Assembly: GCF_024205705.1 (NCBI RefSeq)
Contig: NZ_CP073115.1
Coordinates: forward strand, 1,736,001-1,800,000
DNA from: Neisseria subflava
GTDB taxonomy: Bacteria > Pseudomonadota > Gammaproteobacteria > Burkholderiales > Neisseriaceae
DNA: 64,000 nt
Reading direction: 5' to 3'
In this document: positions 50,792 to 59,824 of the stretch, piece after piece
How positions within the stretch are numbered: the first letter of the stretch is position 1
Layout of the letters: each line of letters begins with the position of its first letter
Made by a program: the position numbers and the translations under genes
The notes under the pieces: generated by a model
The model's input: only the letters and a program-made list of their open reading frames with translations
Database searches by the model: none
What the model was told of the DNA's origin: nothing

Positions 50792-50810
50792 CAATCGTTT
50801 GTTGAGCCTA

Positions 50811-50840
50811 TTGTAGCACGATACTACATTACGCTACATC
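50811..50840 (-). promoter_or_regulatory. 30-bp motif upstream of lpdA, shared with sdhC
   Basis: On the minus strand this reads GATGTAGCGTAATGTAGTATC and so on to GTGCTACAA: two TGTAG units one helical turn apart, with outer TAGC / GCTA symmetry. It matches the sdhC upstream element (60231-60260) at 21 of 30 positions without gaps. It lies 173-202 bases before the lpdA ATG and directly after the sucB terminator. Confidence 0.5.
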
Positions 50841-50850
50841 TAAATAAAAA

Positions 50851-50891
50851 TTCAGACGGCCTTTTCATTAATAAATAAAAGGCCGTCTGAA
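50851..50891. terminator. DUS terminator after sucB
   Basis: TTCAGACGGCCT (50851-50862) and AGGCCGTCTGAA (50880-50891) with a 17-base loop, starting five bases beyond the sucB stop (50896). On the minus strand the arm order is the same. Confidence 0.8.
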
Positions 50892-50895
50892 ACGA

Positions 50896-52092
50896 TTAAA
50901 GATCCAACAACAGGCGAGCTGGGTCTTCCAACGCGTCTTTAATGGCTACCAAGGTCAATACAGCTTCTCGGCCGTCAATAATACGGTGGTCGTAGGACAG
51001 AGCCAGATACATCATTGGACGGACAACAACTTGACCGTTTTCAACCACAGCGCGCTCTTTAGTGGCGTGCATACCCAAAATCGCAGATTGAGGCGGGTTG
51101 ATGATCGGGGTAGACATCATAGAACCGAAAGTACCGCCGTTGGTAATACTGAATGTACCGCCGGTCAGATCTTCGATAGCGATTTTGCCGTCTTTGGCTT
51201 TTTTCGCGTAATCAACAATTGCTTGCTCGATGTCGGCAATGCTCATTTGGTCGGCATCACGCAGGATTGGTACAACCAAACCGCGTGGGCTGCCAATCGC
51301 GATACCGATGTCGAAGTAGCCGTGGTACACGATGTCTTTGCCGTCAACAGAAGCATTCACAACCGGGTATTTTTTCAGGGCGGCAACAGCGGCTTTAACG
51401 AAGAAGGACATAAAGCCCAGTTTTACGCCGTGTTCTTTCTCGAATTTATCTTTGTACTTCGCACGCAAGTCCATGATTGGTTTCATGTTGACTTCGTTGA
51501 ATGTAGTCAAAATGGCGTTTTCTTGTTGAGAAGCCAGGAGGCGTTCTGCAACACGAGCACGCAGACGGCTCATTGGTACGCGTTCTTCAGGACGTGCGCC
51601 TGCAGGAAGTGCAACAGCAGGAGCAGCGGCTGCGGCAGGTTTGGCAGCGGCATTTTGTACGTCTTCTTTCAATACGCGACCGTCACGGCCGGAACCTTGC
51701 AATGCGTTCACGTCAACACCGGTCTCGGCAGCTAGTTTGGCGGCGGCAGGCATAGCGGCGTTGTTTTGTGCAGCAGCAGGAGCGGCGGCTGGAGCTGTGG
51801 CGGCGGGGGCTGCTTCGGCAGGCGCAGCGGCTGGAGCTTCGGTGGCGGCAGTAGCAGCTGTATCGATACGTGCCAAAACTTGGTCGGCAACAACGGTTTC
51901 ACCGTCTTGCGCTACGATTTCAACCAATACGCCGGCTTGTGGAGAAGGTACTTCCAAAACCACTTTGTCAGTTTCGATATCGATCAGGATTTCGTCACGG
52001 GCAACTGCTTCGCCAACTTTTTTCTTCCATTCCAAGAGCGTGCCTTCAGATACGCTTTCAGACAGCATAGGTACTTTTACATCAATAATCAT
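50896..52092 (-). CDS. sucB: 2-oxoglutarate dehydrogenase E2 (dihydrolipoyl succinyltransferase)
   Basis: The core of the 2-oxoglutarate dehydrogenase complex, 398 residues. Domains in order: one lipoyl domain (about 1-75) with the lipoylated Lys in IDIETDKVVLEVP; an Ala/Pro-rich linker (about 78-110); the E3/E1-binding domain (about 112-147, ALQGSGRDGRVLKEDV); a second linker; and the catalytic domain with the active-site ALSYDHRIIDGREAV (His about 370). ATG 52092 follows TTGGAGACACAAA. It follows sucA after a 99-base gap holding a strong hairpin. Confidence 0.96.
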   Translation of the reverse strand: MIIDVKVPMLSESVSEGTLLEWKKKVGEAVARDEILIDIETDKVVLEVPSPQAGVLVEIVAQDGETVVADQVLARIDTAATAATEAPAAAPAEAAPAATAPAAAPAAAQNNAAMPAAAKLAAETGVDVNALQGSGRDGRVLKEDVQNAAAKPAAAAAPAVALPAGARPEERVPMSRLRARVAERLLASQQENAILTTFNEVNMKPIMDLRAKYKDKFEKEHGVKLGFMSFFVKAAVAALKKYPVVNASVDGKDIVYHGYFDIGIAIGSPRGLVVPILRDADQMSIADIEQAIVDYAKKAKDGKIAIEDLTGGTFSITNGGTFGSMMSTPIINPPQSAILGMHATKERAVVENGQVVVRPMMYLALSYDHRIIDGREAVLTLVAIKDALEDPARLLLDL

Positions 52093-52150
52093 TTTGTGTC
52101 TCCAATGGCCCTTTCAGACGGCCTGTTGTGTGTTTTTAATTCTGCATATG

Positions 52151-52184
52151 GGCATTCCGCCTGAGCAGCCTCAGACGGAATGCC
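52151..52184 (-). promoter_or_regulatory. Strong hairpin in the sucA-sucB gap
   Basis: GGCATTCCGCCTGAG (52151-52165) pairs with CTCAGACGGAATGCC (52170-52184): 14 of 15 pairs around a 4-base loop. No U-run follows, so it is more likely an mRNA stabiliser, processing site or partial attenuator than a terminator. A DUS (52113-52124) lies between it and sucB. Confidence 0.65.
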
Positions 52185-52191
52185 ACTTGGT

Positions 52192-55020
52192 TTACAACGC
52201 CAAAGCGTCTTCAACCAATTGTTTCAATTGAGCAATGTGTTTGCTTGAGTAGCCCACTGCAGGCGATGCGCTGCTTGGACGACCGGCATAAGACAGTTTT
52301 TGCTCTTCGCTGATAACGTCTTCGATGCGGTGGCGGATTTGGTAGAACGCGCCTTGGTTTTTCGGCTCTTCTTGTGCCCAAACCACAGATTTTGCGTTCG
52401 GATATTTCGCCAGTTCAGCTTTAACCTCGTCGTATGGGAACGGATACAGCTGCTCAACGCGGACGATAGCAACATCATCTTCCAGTTTACGCTCGGCACG
52501 GCCGGCTTCCAAGTCATAGTAAACCTGACCGGCACACAATACCACGCGTTTCACGCTGTCGTTGCTTGCGCGTTCGGCAGTATCGCCGATAACCGGACGG
52601 AAGGTCGAACCTTCGGTAAAGTTTTCCAGCGGGCTCATTGCACCTTTGAAGCGCAACAGGCGTTTGGACATGAAAATCACCAGCGGTTTGCGGTATGAAC
52701 CCAAGACTTGACGTTGCAAGAGGTGGAACATTTGCGACGCTTCAGACGGCATGATGACTTGCATATTGTTCTCAGAACACAGTTGCAACCAACGTTCTAC
52801 GCGTGCAGAAGAGTGCTCAGGGCCTTGACCATCGTAGCCGTGCGGCAGGATGGTGGTCAGACCGCACAAGCGACCCCATTTGGTTTCGCCTGAAGACAGG
52901 AATTGGTCAATAGTCACTTGCGCGCCGTTGGCGAAGTCACCGAATTGAGCTTCCCAAATGGTCAGCTTGTCAGGAGCTGAGCAGGCAAAGCCGTACTCGA
53001 ACGCCATCACGGCTTCTTCGTTCAAAATGGAGTCGATAACCAGGAATTCGCCCATGCCTTCGCCCATATGGCGCAAAGGAACATAAGTACCGTCGTCCCA
53101 TTTTTCACGGTTTTGATCGTGCAATACTGCATGACGGTGTGAGAATGTACCGCGGCCGGAGTCCTCACCGGAGATACGCACGCCATGACCTTTGGTCAGC
53201 AGGCTTGCGTATGCGAGGGTTTCGGCCATACCCCAGTCGATGGCTTGTTTGCCGGATGCCATGGCTTTACGCGCTTCGATCACACGTTTTGCAGTCGGAT
53301 GCAGAGCAAAGCCTTCCGGTACGGCGGTAAATTTCTCGGTAAGGCGCTCGATGTCGGCGGCAGGCAAACCGGTTTCGATTTTTTCGCGCCAATCTTTGCC
53401 TTGGTATTTGCTCCAGTCGATTTGTGTGCGTTGGAAGTTGCTCAAAGTTGTTTGTTCAACATGTTCGCCTTTGTCCAAAGCATCACGGTAGGCTTGGATG
53501 TAGCCGTCAGCCTCAGCTTGGGTTACCACGCCTTCGGCAATCAGTTGTTCGGTGTACAAAGCACGCGCACCCGGGTGTTGCGATACTTTTTTGTACATCA
53601 TCGGTTGGGTCAGGGTCGGATCATCGCCCTCGTTGTGGCCCCATTTACGGTAGCAGACAACGTCGACCACGATGTCTTTATGGAATTTTTTGCGGTAATC
53701 CAAAGCGGCTTGGATGGCAAAGCAAACGCGTTCAGGATCATCGCCATTCACATGGATAACCGGAGCGGAAACCATTTTCGCAATATCGGTACAGTGTACG
53801 GTTGAACGAGTATCGCGGGTATCGGAAGTCGTAAAGCCGATTTGGTTGTTGATCACGATGTGAACAGTACCGCCGGTGGTATAACCGCGTGTTTTAGACA
53901 GGTTGAATGTTGCTTGGTTAACACCCAAACCGATAAATGCGGAGTCACCGTGAATCAATACCGGCAAGACTTTATCGCGGCCGTTTTCGCCCAAACGTTT
54001 TTGTTTGGCGCGCGCAGAACCTTCCACTACTGGGTTAACAATTTCCAAGTGTGACGGGTTGAATGCCAAAGAAACGTGCATTGGGCCGTGTGGCGTAGCG
54101 ATGTCGGAGCTGAAGCCCATATGGTATTTCACGTCGCCACTAGGCAATTTGATTTCGGCACGGCCTTCAAATTCAGCAAACAGATCAGCCGGTTTTTTGC
54201 CCAAAATGTTAACCAAAACATTCAGACGGCCACGGTGTGCCATACCGATGATGACTTCTTCCACGCCGTCTTTACCAGCGTTTTGAATCAGGTAATTCAA
54301 ACCGGCAATAGCGCTTTCGCCGCCTTCTACACCAAAGCGTTTTTGACCGACATATTTGGTATGCAGGTAGCGTTCCAGAGTTTCGGCAGCAGTCATTTCT
54401 TTCAAGATACGGCGTTTCTGTTCAACGTTGTAGCTTGGCGTAGACAGTACGCTTTCAAAATAATTGCGAACCCAGCGGCGCTCTTCGGTATTTGGAATGT
54501 AGATGTACTCTACCGCGATATGGCCGCAGTAGGTTTGTTTGAGGTTGCTGATGATTTGGGACAGAGGCAGTTTGCTCTGACCGGAAAAATCGCCCTCACC
54601 CATATTGAACTGAAGCGCCATATCGGCATCTGACAGACCATGGAATTTAGGATCGAGAGCTTCGATATTTTGAGGAGGAATACGTTTGAGCGGATCAAGT
54701 TGGGCTGCACCCACGCCTTGGATACGATAAGCAGAAATCAGTCGCAAAACGCTGACTTGCTTTTTCATCATTGCCTCATCCACACCGCCTGCGACGGCTG
54801 CGGCAATTTTCTTTTTAGCCAAAGTGGCAAATGATTCACGAATCGGTGTATGGGCAACATCGACAGCGACTGCGCCCGGCTGTTTACTCAAATCGGTAAA
54901 GTACTGTTTCCATTTTTCATCGACAGATTCCGGATTATCCAGAAACTTTTCATACAACTCCTCGATGTATGGCGCATTAGAACCAAACAGATAAGAGAAA
55001 TTGAGTTTTTCGTCCATCAT
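52192..55020 (-). CDS. sucA: 2-oxoglutarate dehydrogenase E1
   Basis: The thiamine-diphosphate E1 component, which decarboxylates 2-oxoglutarate; 942 residues, normal length. The N-terminus NFSYLFGSNAPYIEELYEKFL is the E2-binding segment. Further motifs: GMAHRGRLNVLVNILGK, the ThDP/Mg region HGDSAFIGLGVNQATFNLS, VVVDVVCYRKWGHNEGDDP (split landmark), GTFSHRHAVLHDQ, and the late SKRLLRFKGAMSPLENF. Two ATGs (55020 and 55017) begin the gene; either is possible. An AT-dialect DUS is inside at 52741. Its leader has a long-range inverted repeat. Confidence 0.97.
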   Translation of the reverse strand: MMDEKLNFSYLFGSNAPYIEELYEKFLDNPESVDEKWKQYFTDLSKQPGAVAVDVAHTPIRESFATLAKKKIAAAVAGGVDEAMMKKQVSVLRLISAYRIQGVGAAQLDPLKRIPPQNIEALDPKFHGLSDADMALQFNMGEGDFSGQSKLPLSQIISNLKQTYCGHIAVEYIYIPNTEERRWVRNYFESVLSTPSYNVEQKRRILKEMTAAETLERYLHTKYVGQKRFGVEGGESAIAGLNYLIQNAGKDGVEEVIIGMAHRGRLNVLVNILGKKPADLFAEFEGRAEIKLPSGDVKYHMGFSSDIATPHGPMHVSLAFNPSHLEIVNPVVEGSARAKQKRLGENGRDKVLPVLIHGDSAFIGLGVNQATFNLSKTRGYTTGGTVHIVINNQIGFTTSDTRDTRSTVHCTDIAKMVSAPVIHVNGDDPERVCFAIQAALDYRKKFHKDIVVDVVCYRKWGHNEGDDPTLTQPMMYKKVSQHPGARALYTEQLIAEGVVTQAEADGYIQAYRDALDKGEHVEQTTLSNFQRTQIDWSKYQGKDWREKIETGLPAADIERLTEKFTAVPEGFALHPTAKRVIEARKAMASGKQAIDWGMAETLAYASLLTKGHGVRISGEDSGRGTFSHRHAVLHDQNREKWDDGTYVPLRHMGEGMGEFLVIDSILNEEAVMAFEYGFACSAPDKLTIWEAQFGDFANGAQVTIDQFLSSGETKWGRLCGLTTILPHGYDGQGPEHSSARVERWLQLCSENNMQVIMPSEASQMFHLLQRQVLGSYRKPLVIFMSKRLLRFKGAMSPLENFTEGSTFRPVIGDTAERASNDSVKRVVLCAGQVYYDLEAGRAERKLEDDVAIVRVEQLYPFPYDEVKAELAKYPNAKSVVWAQEEPKNQGAFYQIRHRIEDVISEEQKLSYAGRPSSASPAVGYSSKHIAQLKQLVEDALAL

Positions 55021-55052
55021 GGCGTGAGCTCTTTTCTTTAAAATATAAATAA

Positions 55053-55117
55053 AGGGTAGAATCCCGTGTTCTCCGAACGGAATTCAGGCCGTCTGAAATG
55101 ACACTTTATTCTACCCT
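55053..55117 (-). promoter_or_regulatory. Long-range inverted repeat with a DUS in the sucA leader
   Basis: AGGGTAGAAT (55053-55062) and ATTCTACCCT (55108-55117) are perfect 10-bp complements with 45 bases between, and a single DUS (55086-55097) lies in the loop. It is 33-97 bases upstream of the sucA start, in the leader or promoter. Confidence 0.5.
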
Positions 55118-55229
55118 ATTTCAAATCAAATTACCTGCTATCAACTTAATTAATTACGACCAACCTCATTGAAAACGGCAATTCGATTTTTTCAAACGAC
55201 TTTTCAACAATATATTAATGTATTGTCTA

Positions 55230-56513
55230 TTAGCGTTTATCTACCGGAACGTAATCACGACGTTCTGCACCGGTATACAGTTGACGTGGGCGACCGATTT
55301 TCAGTGCCGGATCGCTAATCATTTCATGCCAATGAGAAATCCAACCTACACTGCGCGACAATGCGAAGATAACGGTAAACATTTCAGTTGGAATGCCCAA
55401 TGCGGACAAGACGATACCGGAGTAGAAATCGACGTTTGGATACAGCTTGCGCTCAACAAAGAATGGGTCTTTCAGTGCAATTTGTTCCAATTCCATCGCC
55501 AGCTTGAATTTAGGACTGTCTTCCAAGCCCAATTCTTTCAAGACTTCATAACAGGTTTCGCGCATGATGTTGGCTCGTGGATCCATATTGCGGTATACGC
55601 GGTGACCGAAGCCCATCAGACGGTATTTGCGTTGTTTCACACCTTCCATGTATGCGGCAACATTAGATACATCGCCGATTTCGTCCAGCATCTTCAACAC
55701 AGCTTCGTTTGCACCGCCGTGTGAAGCACCCCACAGACAGGCGATACCGGCAGCGATACAGGCAAATGGATTTGCACCAGAAGAGCCGGCCAAACGTACA
55801 GTCGAAGTAGAAGCGTTTTGCTCGTGGTCGGCATGCAAAATAAAGATGCGGTCGAGCGCGCGAGCCAATACTGGATTAGGTTTGTATTCTTCACATGGTG
55901 TCGCAAACATCATGTGCAAGAAGTTTTCAGCATAGGAAAGGTTATTTTTTGGATAATTGAACGGCAAACCGTTGGAATAACGGTAACACATTGCCGCAAT
56001 GGTCGGAATTTTGGAGATTAAGCGGTAAATCGCGATTTTGCGGTGTTCAGGATTGGTAATATCCAAGCTGTCTTGATAGAAAGCAGACAAAGCGCCAACC
56101 ACACCCACCATCATCGCCATCGGGTGCGCATCGCGACGGAAACCGCGGAAGAACCAAGTCAACTGTTCATGCACCATAGTATGGTGGCTGACTGTAGCAT
56201 CAAATTCTTTTTTCTGTTCAGGGGTAGGCAGTTCGCCGTAAATCAACAGGTAGCAAACTTCCAAGTAATCGGATTTTTCGGCCAACTGCTCGATAGGATA
56301 ACCACGGTAATACAACAGACCTTCATCGCCATCAATATAAGTGATTTTGGATTCGCAACTTGCAGTTGACACGAATCCGGGGTCGAAGGAAAACAGACCT
56401 GTATTTTTTGTCAAAGCACGAATATCAACCACATCATGGCCGATACTTGCTTCCAATACTGGCAGTTCCAAGGTCTCTTGATTTGGGGTGGTGAGCTTGA
56501 CTGATTTAGACAT
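55230..56513 (-). CDS. gltA: Citrate synthase (type II)
   Basis: Condenses acetyl-CoA with oxaloacetate. With 427 residues it is the long, NADH-sensitive Gram-negative type. Features: N-terminal domain SKSVKLTTPNQETLELPVLE; ITYIDGDEGLLYYRGYPIEQLA; the active-site His in LFILHADHEQNASTSTVRLAGSS (split landmark, about 265), the second His in GFGHRVYRNMDPRA (about 305), and the Asp region PNVDFYSGIVL. ATG 56513 follows AAAGGAGTTTAAG. It lies between sdhE and sucA, all in one direction. Confidence 0.97.
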   Translation of the reverse strand: MSKSVKLTTPNQETLELPVLEASIGHDVVDIRALTKNTGLFSFDPGFVSTASCESKITYIDGDEGLLYYRGYPIEQLAEKSDYLEVCYLLIYGELPTPEQKKEFDATVSHHTMVHEQLTWFFRGFRRDAHPMAMMVGVVGALSAFYQDSLDITNPEHRKIAIYRLISKIPTIAAMCYRYSNGLPFNYPKNNLSYAENFLHMMFATPCEEYKPNPVLARALDRIFILHADHEQNASTSTVRLAGSSGANPFACIAAGIACLWGASHGGANEAVLKMLDEIGDVSNVAAYMEGVKQRKYRLMGFGHRVYRNMDPRANIMRETCYEVLKELGLEDSPKFKLAMELEQIALKDPFFVERKLYPNVDFYSGIVLSALGIPTEMFTVIFALSRSVGWISHWHEMISDPALKIGRPRQLYTGAERRDYVPVDKR

Positions 56514-56572
56514 TCTTAAACTCCTTTGTAAGTTGGGGCTTTCGTTGCCGCCCAAGCGGCACGGTCCTTTTT

Positions 56573-56584
56573 TTCAGACGGCCT
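56573..56584 (-). repeat. Single AG-dialect DUS upstream of gltA
   Basis: A perfect DUS complement between sdhE and gltA, without partner. A small GC hairpin GCCGC-CCAA-GCGGC lies at 56546-56559 beside it. Confidence 0.85.
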
Positions 56585-56637
56585 CCGTATGGAAAGAGCT
56601 TGTTCGGATTGGCATCGCAAACAAGCTCTATAACACG

Positions 56638-56886
56638 TCATGCCTGTCTGATTTTTTCAAGCATGGGAATCAGGTGTTTCTTGTCCGTCGCCGAATGTCC
56701 GTTAATCAAGGCAAGCAACTCTTGGTCTTGAAATTCGAGGATTTCGGAAAATTCGGACAACTCCTGATCACTCAGGTGCTCGAATTCTTTTTCCATGAAC
56801 CTGCCGAAGATTAAATCTAATTCCAATAATCCCCGGCGGGTTTGAAAACGGATTTTCCGTTTGGCAATATCGTCAAAAACCATCAT
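56638..56886 (-). CDS. sdhE: Succinate dehydrogenase FAD assembly factor SdhE
   Basis: An 82-residue helical protein that promotes covalent attachment of FAD to SdhA. The diagnostic motif RRGLLELD is at about residues 17-24, and the remaining helices (FEHLSDQELSEFSEILEFQD) fit the family. It starts three bases after the sdhB stop, at ATG 56886 or 56883, so it is translated with the sdh operon. Keeping the assembly factor in the operon is common in beta-proteobacteria. Confidence 0.92.
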   Translation of the reverse strand: MMVFDDIAKRKIRFQTRRGLLELDLIFGRFMEKEFEHLSDQELSEFSEILEFQDQELLALINGHSATDKKHLIPMLEKIRQA

Positions 56887-56889
56887 TTC

Positions 56890-57597
56890 TTAAACGGCTC
56901 GTTTCAACATAATCTCTTTAATCTTACCGATGGCTCGGGTCGGATTCAAGTGTTTAGGACATACGTCTACGCAGTTCATAATGGTGTGGCAACGGAACAA
57001 ACGGTATGGGTCGTTCAGATTATCCAAACGCTCGTTAGTAATGGTATCACGGCTATCCGCAATGAAACGGTAAGCATTCAGCAAACCAGACGGACCAACG
57101 AATTTATCAGGGTTCCACCAGAATGACGGGCAGGCAGTCGAGCAGCAAGCACACAAAATACATTCGTACAAACCGTCCAACTCTTTACGCTCTTCCTGAG
57201 TTTGCAGACGCTCTTTGTCCGCATCGATAGGGTTATCGTTGACAACGTAAGGTTTGATGGAGTGATATTGTTTGAAGAATTGGGTCATATCCACAATCAG
57301 GTCGCGGATAACAGGCAGACCTGGCAGAGGGCGGATTTTAACCGGCTGTTTCAAACCACGCAGATCGGTCAGACATGCCAAGCCGTTTTTGCCGTTGATG
57401 TTCATACCGTCAGAACCGCAAATACCTTCGCGGCAAGAACGGCGGAAAGACAATGTATCATCTCGTGCTTTCAGACGCACCAAAGCGTCCAAAAGTTTAA
57501 CGTCCGTTGGTTCCAATTCCAACTCGTAACGTTGCATATAAGGTTTGGCATCAACGTCCGGGTTATAACGGTAAATTTCAAAACTCATTTTTTCCAT
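56890..57597 (-). CDS. sdhB: Succinate dehydrogenase iron-sulfur subunit
   Basis: A 235-residue subunit that carries electrons from FAD to quinone. The 2Fe-2S cysteines are in RRSCREGICGSDGMNI (about 55-70) and the DLRGL downstream segment. The 4Fe-4S and 3Fe-4S clusters use YECILCACCSTACPSFWW (about 145) and CHTIMNCVDVCPKHLNP (about 205). The start ATG 57597 (MEKMSFEIYR) has AAAGGAAC upstream; the internal ATG 57588 is an alternative. It is separated from sdhA by a DUS hairpin. Confidence 0.96.
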   Translation of the reverse strand: MEKMSFEIYRYNPDVDAKPYMQRYELELEPTDVKLLDALVRLKARDDTLSFRRSCREGICGSDGMNINGKNGLACLTDLRGLKQPVKIRPLPGLPVIRDLIVDMTQFFKQYHSIKPYVVNDNPIDADKERLQTQEERKELDGLYECILCACCSTACPSFWWNPDKFVGPSGLLNAYRFIADSRDTITNERLDNLNDPYRLFRCHTIMNCVDVCPKHLNPTRAIGKIKEIMLKRAV

Positions 57598-57677
57598 GAG
57601 AAGTGTTCCTTTTCTCATAAACTGCCCAATGATTTTGTATTATGAATTCAAGCAGTTCAATGTGGGTATGGTTAGGT

Positions 57678-57710
57678 TTCAGACGGCCTTTAAGATAAAG
57701 GCCGTCTGAA
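57678..57710. terminator. DUS hairpin inside the sdh operon, between sdhA and sdhB
   Basis: TTCAGACGGCCT (57678-57689) and AGGCCGTCTGAA (57699-57710), stem extended by TT/AA to a loop of under 10 bases. On the minus strand it comes seven bases after the sdhA stop. As sdhB needs the same promoter, it must be read through at least partly. Confidence 0.75.
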
Positions 57711-57716
57711 AACTCA

Positions 57717-59480
57717 TCAATAAACGCGTTTGGCCGGTTTGATGTATTCCACGCTCAAAGGCTTGGTATGTACCGGTTTGTAAGACAAAGTATTGGTATC
57801 TGAATGATACAGGGTATGTTTCATCCAGTTTTCGTCATCGCGCTCAGGATGGTCGTCTGAAGCGTGTGCACCACGCGATTCTTTACGCGCTTCGGCGGAC
57901 ACCAAAGTCGCTTTCGCTACTTCAATCAGATTATCCAATTCCAAAGCTTCGATACGCGCGGTATTCCACACTTTGCTCTTATCTTTGATTTCAGTACGTT
58001 TCACGCGCTCGGCAATCGCCATGATTTCTCGAACGCCTTTGCTCAGAATCTCATCGGTACGGAACACGCCGGCATGCAGTTGTACAGAGCGTTGCAGTTC
58101 GCGACGCAATGCATCAACGTTTTCGCCACCGGTTTGGTTATCCAAACGCTCGATACGTTGGCGGGTCAATTCACCGGCATTAGCAGGCAGAGGTTTCCAG
58201 TCGCTTTGCTCTTGGATGAATTTAATCATGCTGTCGCCGGCAGCTTTACCGAATACCACCAAGTCCAACAGGGAGTTGGTACCCAAGCGGTTCGCACCGT
58301 GTACGGAAGCACATGCACACTCACCTGCTGCATACAGACCTTTTACAGGCACTTCGTAATCTTCACCTTGCGGAACAACAACTTCGCCATGGTAGTTGGT
58401 CGGAATACCGCCCATCATGTAGTGAGTAGTCGGCACAACAGGAATCGGGTCTTTAATTGGGTCAATACCAGCAAACTGAATGGAAATCTCGCGGATGCCC
58501 GGCAGTTTTTCCATAATTTTTTCTGCACCGATATGGTCGATTTTCAGCAATACGTGGTCTTTGTTTTTACCGCAACCGCGACCTTCGTAGATTTCCATTG
58601 CCATTGCGCGGGAAACCACGTCACGGGAAGCCAAGTCTTTTACGGTTGGAGCATAACGTTCCATAAAGCGTTCGCCATCGGCATTCAACAGAATACCACC
58701 CTCACCGCGCACACCCTCGGTAATCAATACACCAGCACCGGCTACACCAGTCGGGTGGAATTGCCAGAATTCCATGTCTTCCAACGGAATACCTGCACGG
58801 GCACAAATACCCAAACCGTCACCGGTATTCATATAAGCATTGGTAGAAGAAGCATAAATACGACCGCCACCACCGGTAGCAAACATCACAGCTTTAGCGT
58901 GGAAAATATAAACCTCGCCGGTTTCCATTTCCATGGCAGTTACACCGACTACGTCGCCATTTTCATCACGAATCAAATCTTGCGCTGTCCATTCCACAAA
59001 GAATTGTGTATTGGCACGGACGTTTTGTTGGTACAAAGTATGCAACATCGCATGACCGGTACGGTCGGCAACCGCACATGCACGTTCTACCGCACGTTTA
59101 CCATGTTCGGCAGTATGGCCACCGAAAGGACGTTGGTATATTTTGCCACTTTCCACACGGTCAAAAGGCATACCCATGTGTTCCAACTCAATTACGGCTT
59201 CAGGCGCGGCGCGACACATAAACTCAATCGCATCTTGGTCACCCAACCAGTCGGAACCTTTTACGGTATCGTACATGTGCCAATCCCAACGGTCTTCCTG
59301 CACATTACCCAATGAAGCAGAAATACCACCTTGAGCCGCTACAGTATGAGAACGGGTTGGGAAGACTTTAGACAAAACAGCACAATTCAGGCCGGATTTA
59401 GACAATTGGAGGGCTGCGCGTAAACCTGCACCACCACCGCCAACAATCACGGCATCAAACTTGCGAACAGGAAAACCCAT
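57717..59480 (-). CDS. sdhA: Succinate dehydrogenase flavoprotein subunit
   Basis: The catalytic subunit, 587 residues, oxidising succinate to fumarate with covalent FAD. FAD-binding DAVIVGGGGAGLRAALQLS lies at about 8-26, and the flavinylated His is in TRSHTVAAQGGIS (about 45). Active-site segments include GGHTAEHGKRAVERAC, the HPTGVAGAGVLITEGVRGEGG region (split landmark, about 245) and VHGANRLGTNSLLDLVVFG. The C-terminus carries HASDDHPERDDENWMKHT. ATG 59480 (MGFPVRKFD) is preferred over an upstream GTG-type extension. It starts three bases after the sdhD stop. Confidence 0.97.
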   Translation of the reverse strand: MGFPVRKFDAVIVGGGGAGLRAALQLSKSGLNCAVLSKVFPTRSHTVAAQGGISASLGNVQEDRWDWHMYDTVKGSDWLGDQDAIEFMCRAAPEAVIELEHMGMPFDRVESGKIYQRPFGGHTAEHGKRAVERACAVADRTGHAMLHTLYQQNVRANTQFFVEWTAQDLIRDENGDVVGVTAMEMETGEVYIFHAKAVMFATGGGGRIYASSTNAYMNTGDGLGICARAGIPLEDMEFWQFHPTGVAGAGVLITEGVRGEGGILLNADGERFMERYAPTVKDLASRDVVSRAMAMEIYEGRGCGKNKDHVLLKIDHIGAEKIMEKLPGIREISIQFAGIDPIKDPIPVVPTTHYMMGGIPTNYHGEVVVPQGEDYEVPVKGLYAAGECACASVHGANRLGTNSLLDLVVFGKAAGDSMIKFIQEQSDWKPLPANAGELTRQRIERLDNQTGGENVDALRRELQRSVQLHAGVFRTDEILSKGVREIMAIAERVKRTEIKDKSKVWNTARIEALELDNLIEVAKATLVSAEARKESRGAHASDDHPERDDENWMKHTLYHSDTNTLSYKPVHTKPLSVEYIKPAKRVY

Positions 59481-59482
59481 AT

Positions 59483-59824
59483 TTACCCCCAAATTACTTT
59501 AACTGAATACACCAAGCAGCCTACCAACCAAACGATGGTGGCAACTTGTAAAAACAAACGCACGCCGAAAGGCTTAATGTAGTCCATCCACAAATCGCGG
59601 ATACCTACCCATGCATGCAGGAATACGGCCAAGAAGCTCACTTGGGTAAATACCTTCACCCAAGTTTGATCAAAAAATGCCTGCCATGCCGAATATTCTT
59701 TAGGCAATGTGAACAAAACAACCAAAAGAACTACGGTGTACACCAACATGATGACCGCAGTTGCACGTTGCATTGCCCAATCGCGCAAACCGTAATGCGC
59801 ACCTGTCAATTTACGTTCTACCAT
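59483..59824 (-). CDS. sdhD: Succinate dehydrogenase membrane anchor subunit
   Basis: A 113-residue three-helix anchor that binds haem b and quinone with SdhC. Helices: RATAVIMLVYTVVLLVVLFTL, KVFTQVSFLAVFLHAWVGIRDLW (haem-ligand His in FLHAWVGIRD, about 70) and FLQVATIVWLVGCLVYSVKVIW. The start MVERKLTGAHYGLRDWAMQR overlaps the end of sdhC by 7 bases, which indicates coupled translation. Confidence 0.94.
   Translation of the reverse strand: MVERKLTGAHYGLRDWAMQRATAVIMLVYTVVLLVVLFTLPKEYSAWQAFFDQTWVKVFTQVSFLAVFLHAWVGIRDLWMDYIKPFGVRLFLQVATIVWLVGCLVYSVKVIWG

Noticed and set aside
57864..59315. A 483-codon open frame opposite sdhA, and a similar 363-codon frame opposite lpdA (49583-50674)
   Set aside because: Both lie wholly within conserved genes on the other strand and show low-complexity shadow composition.
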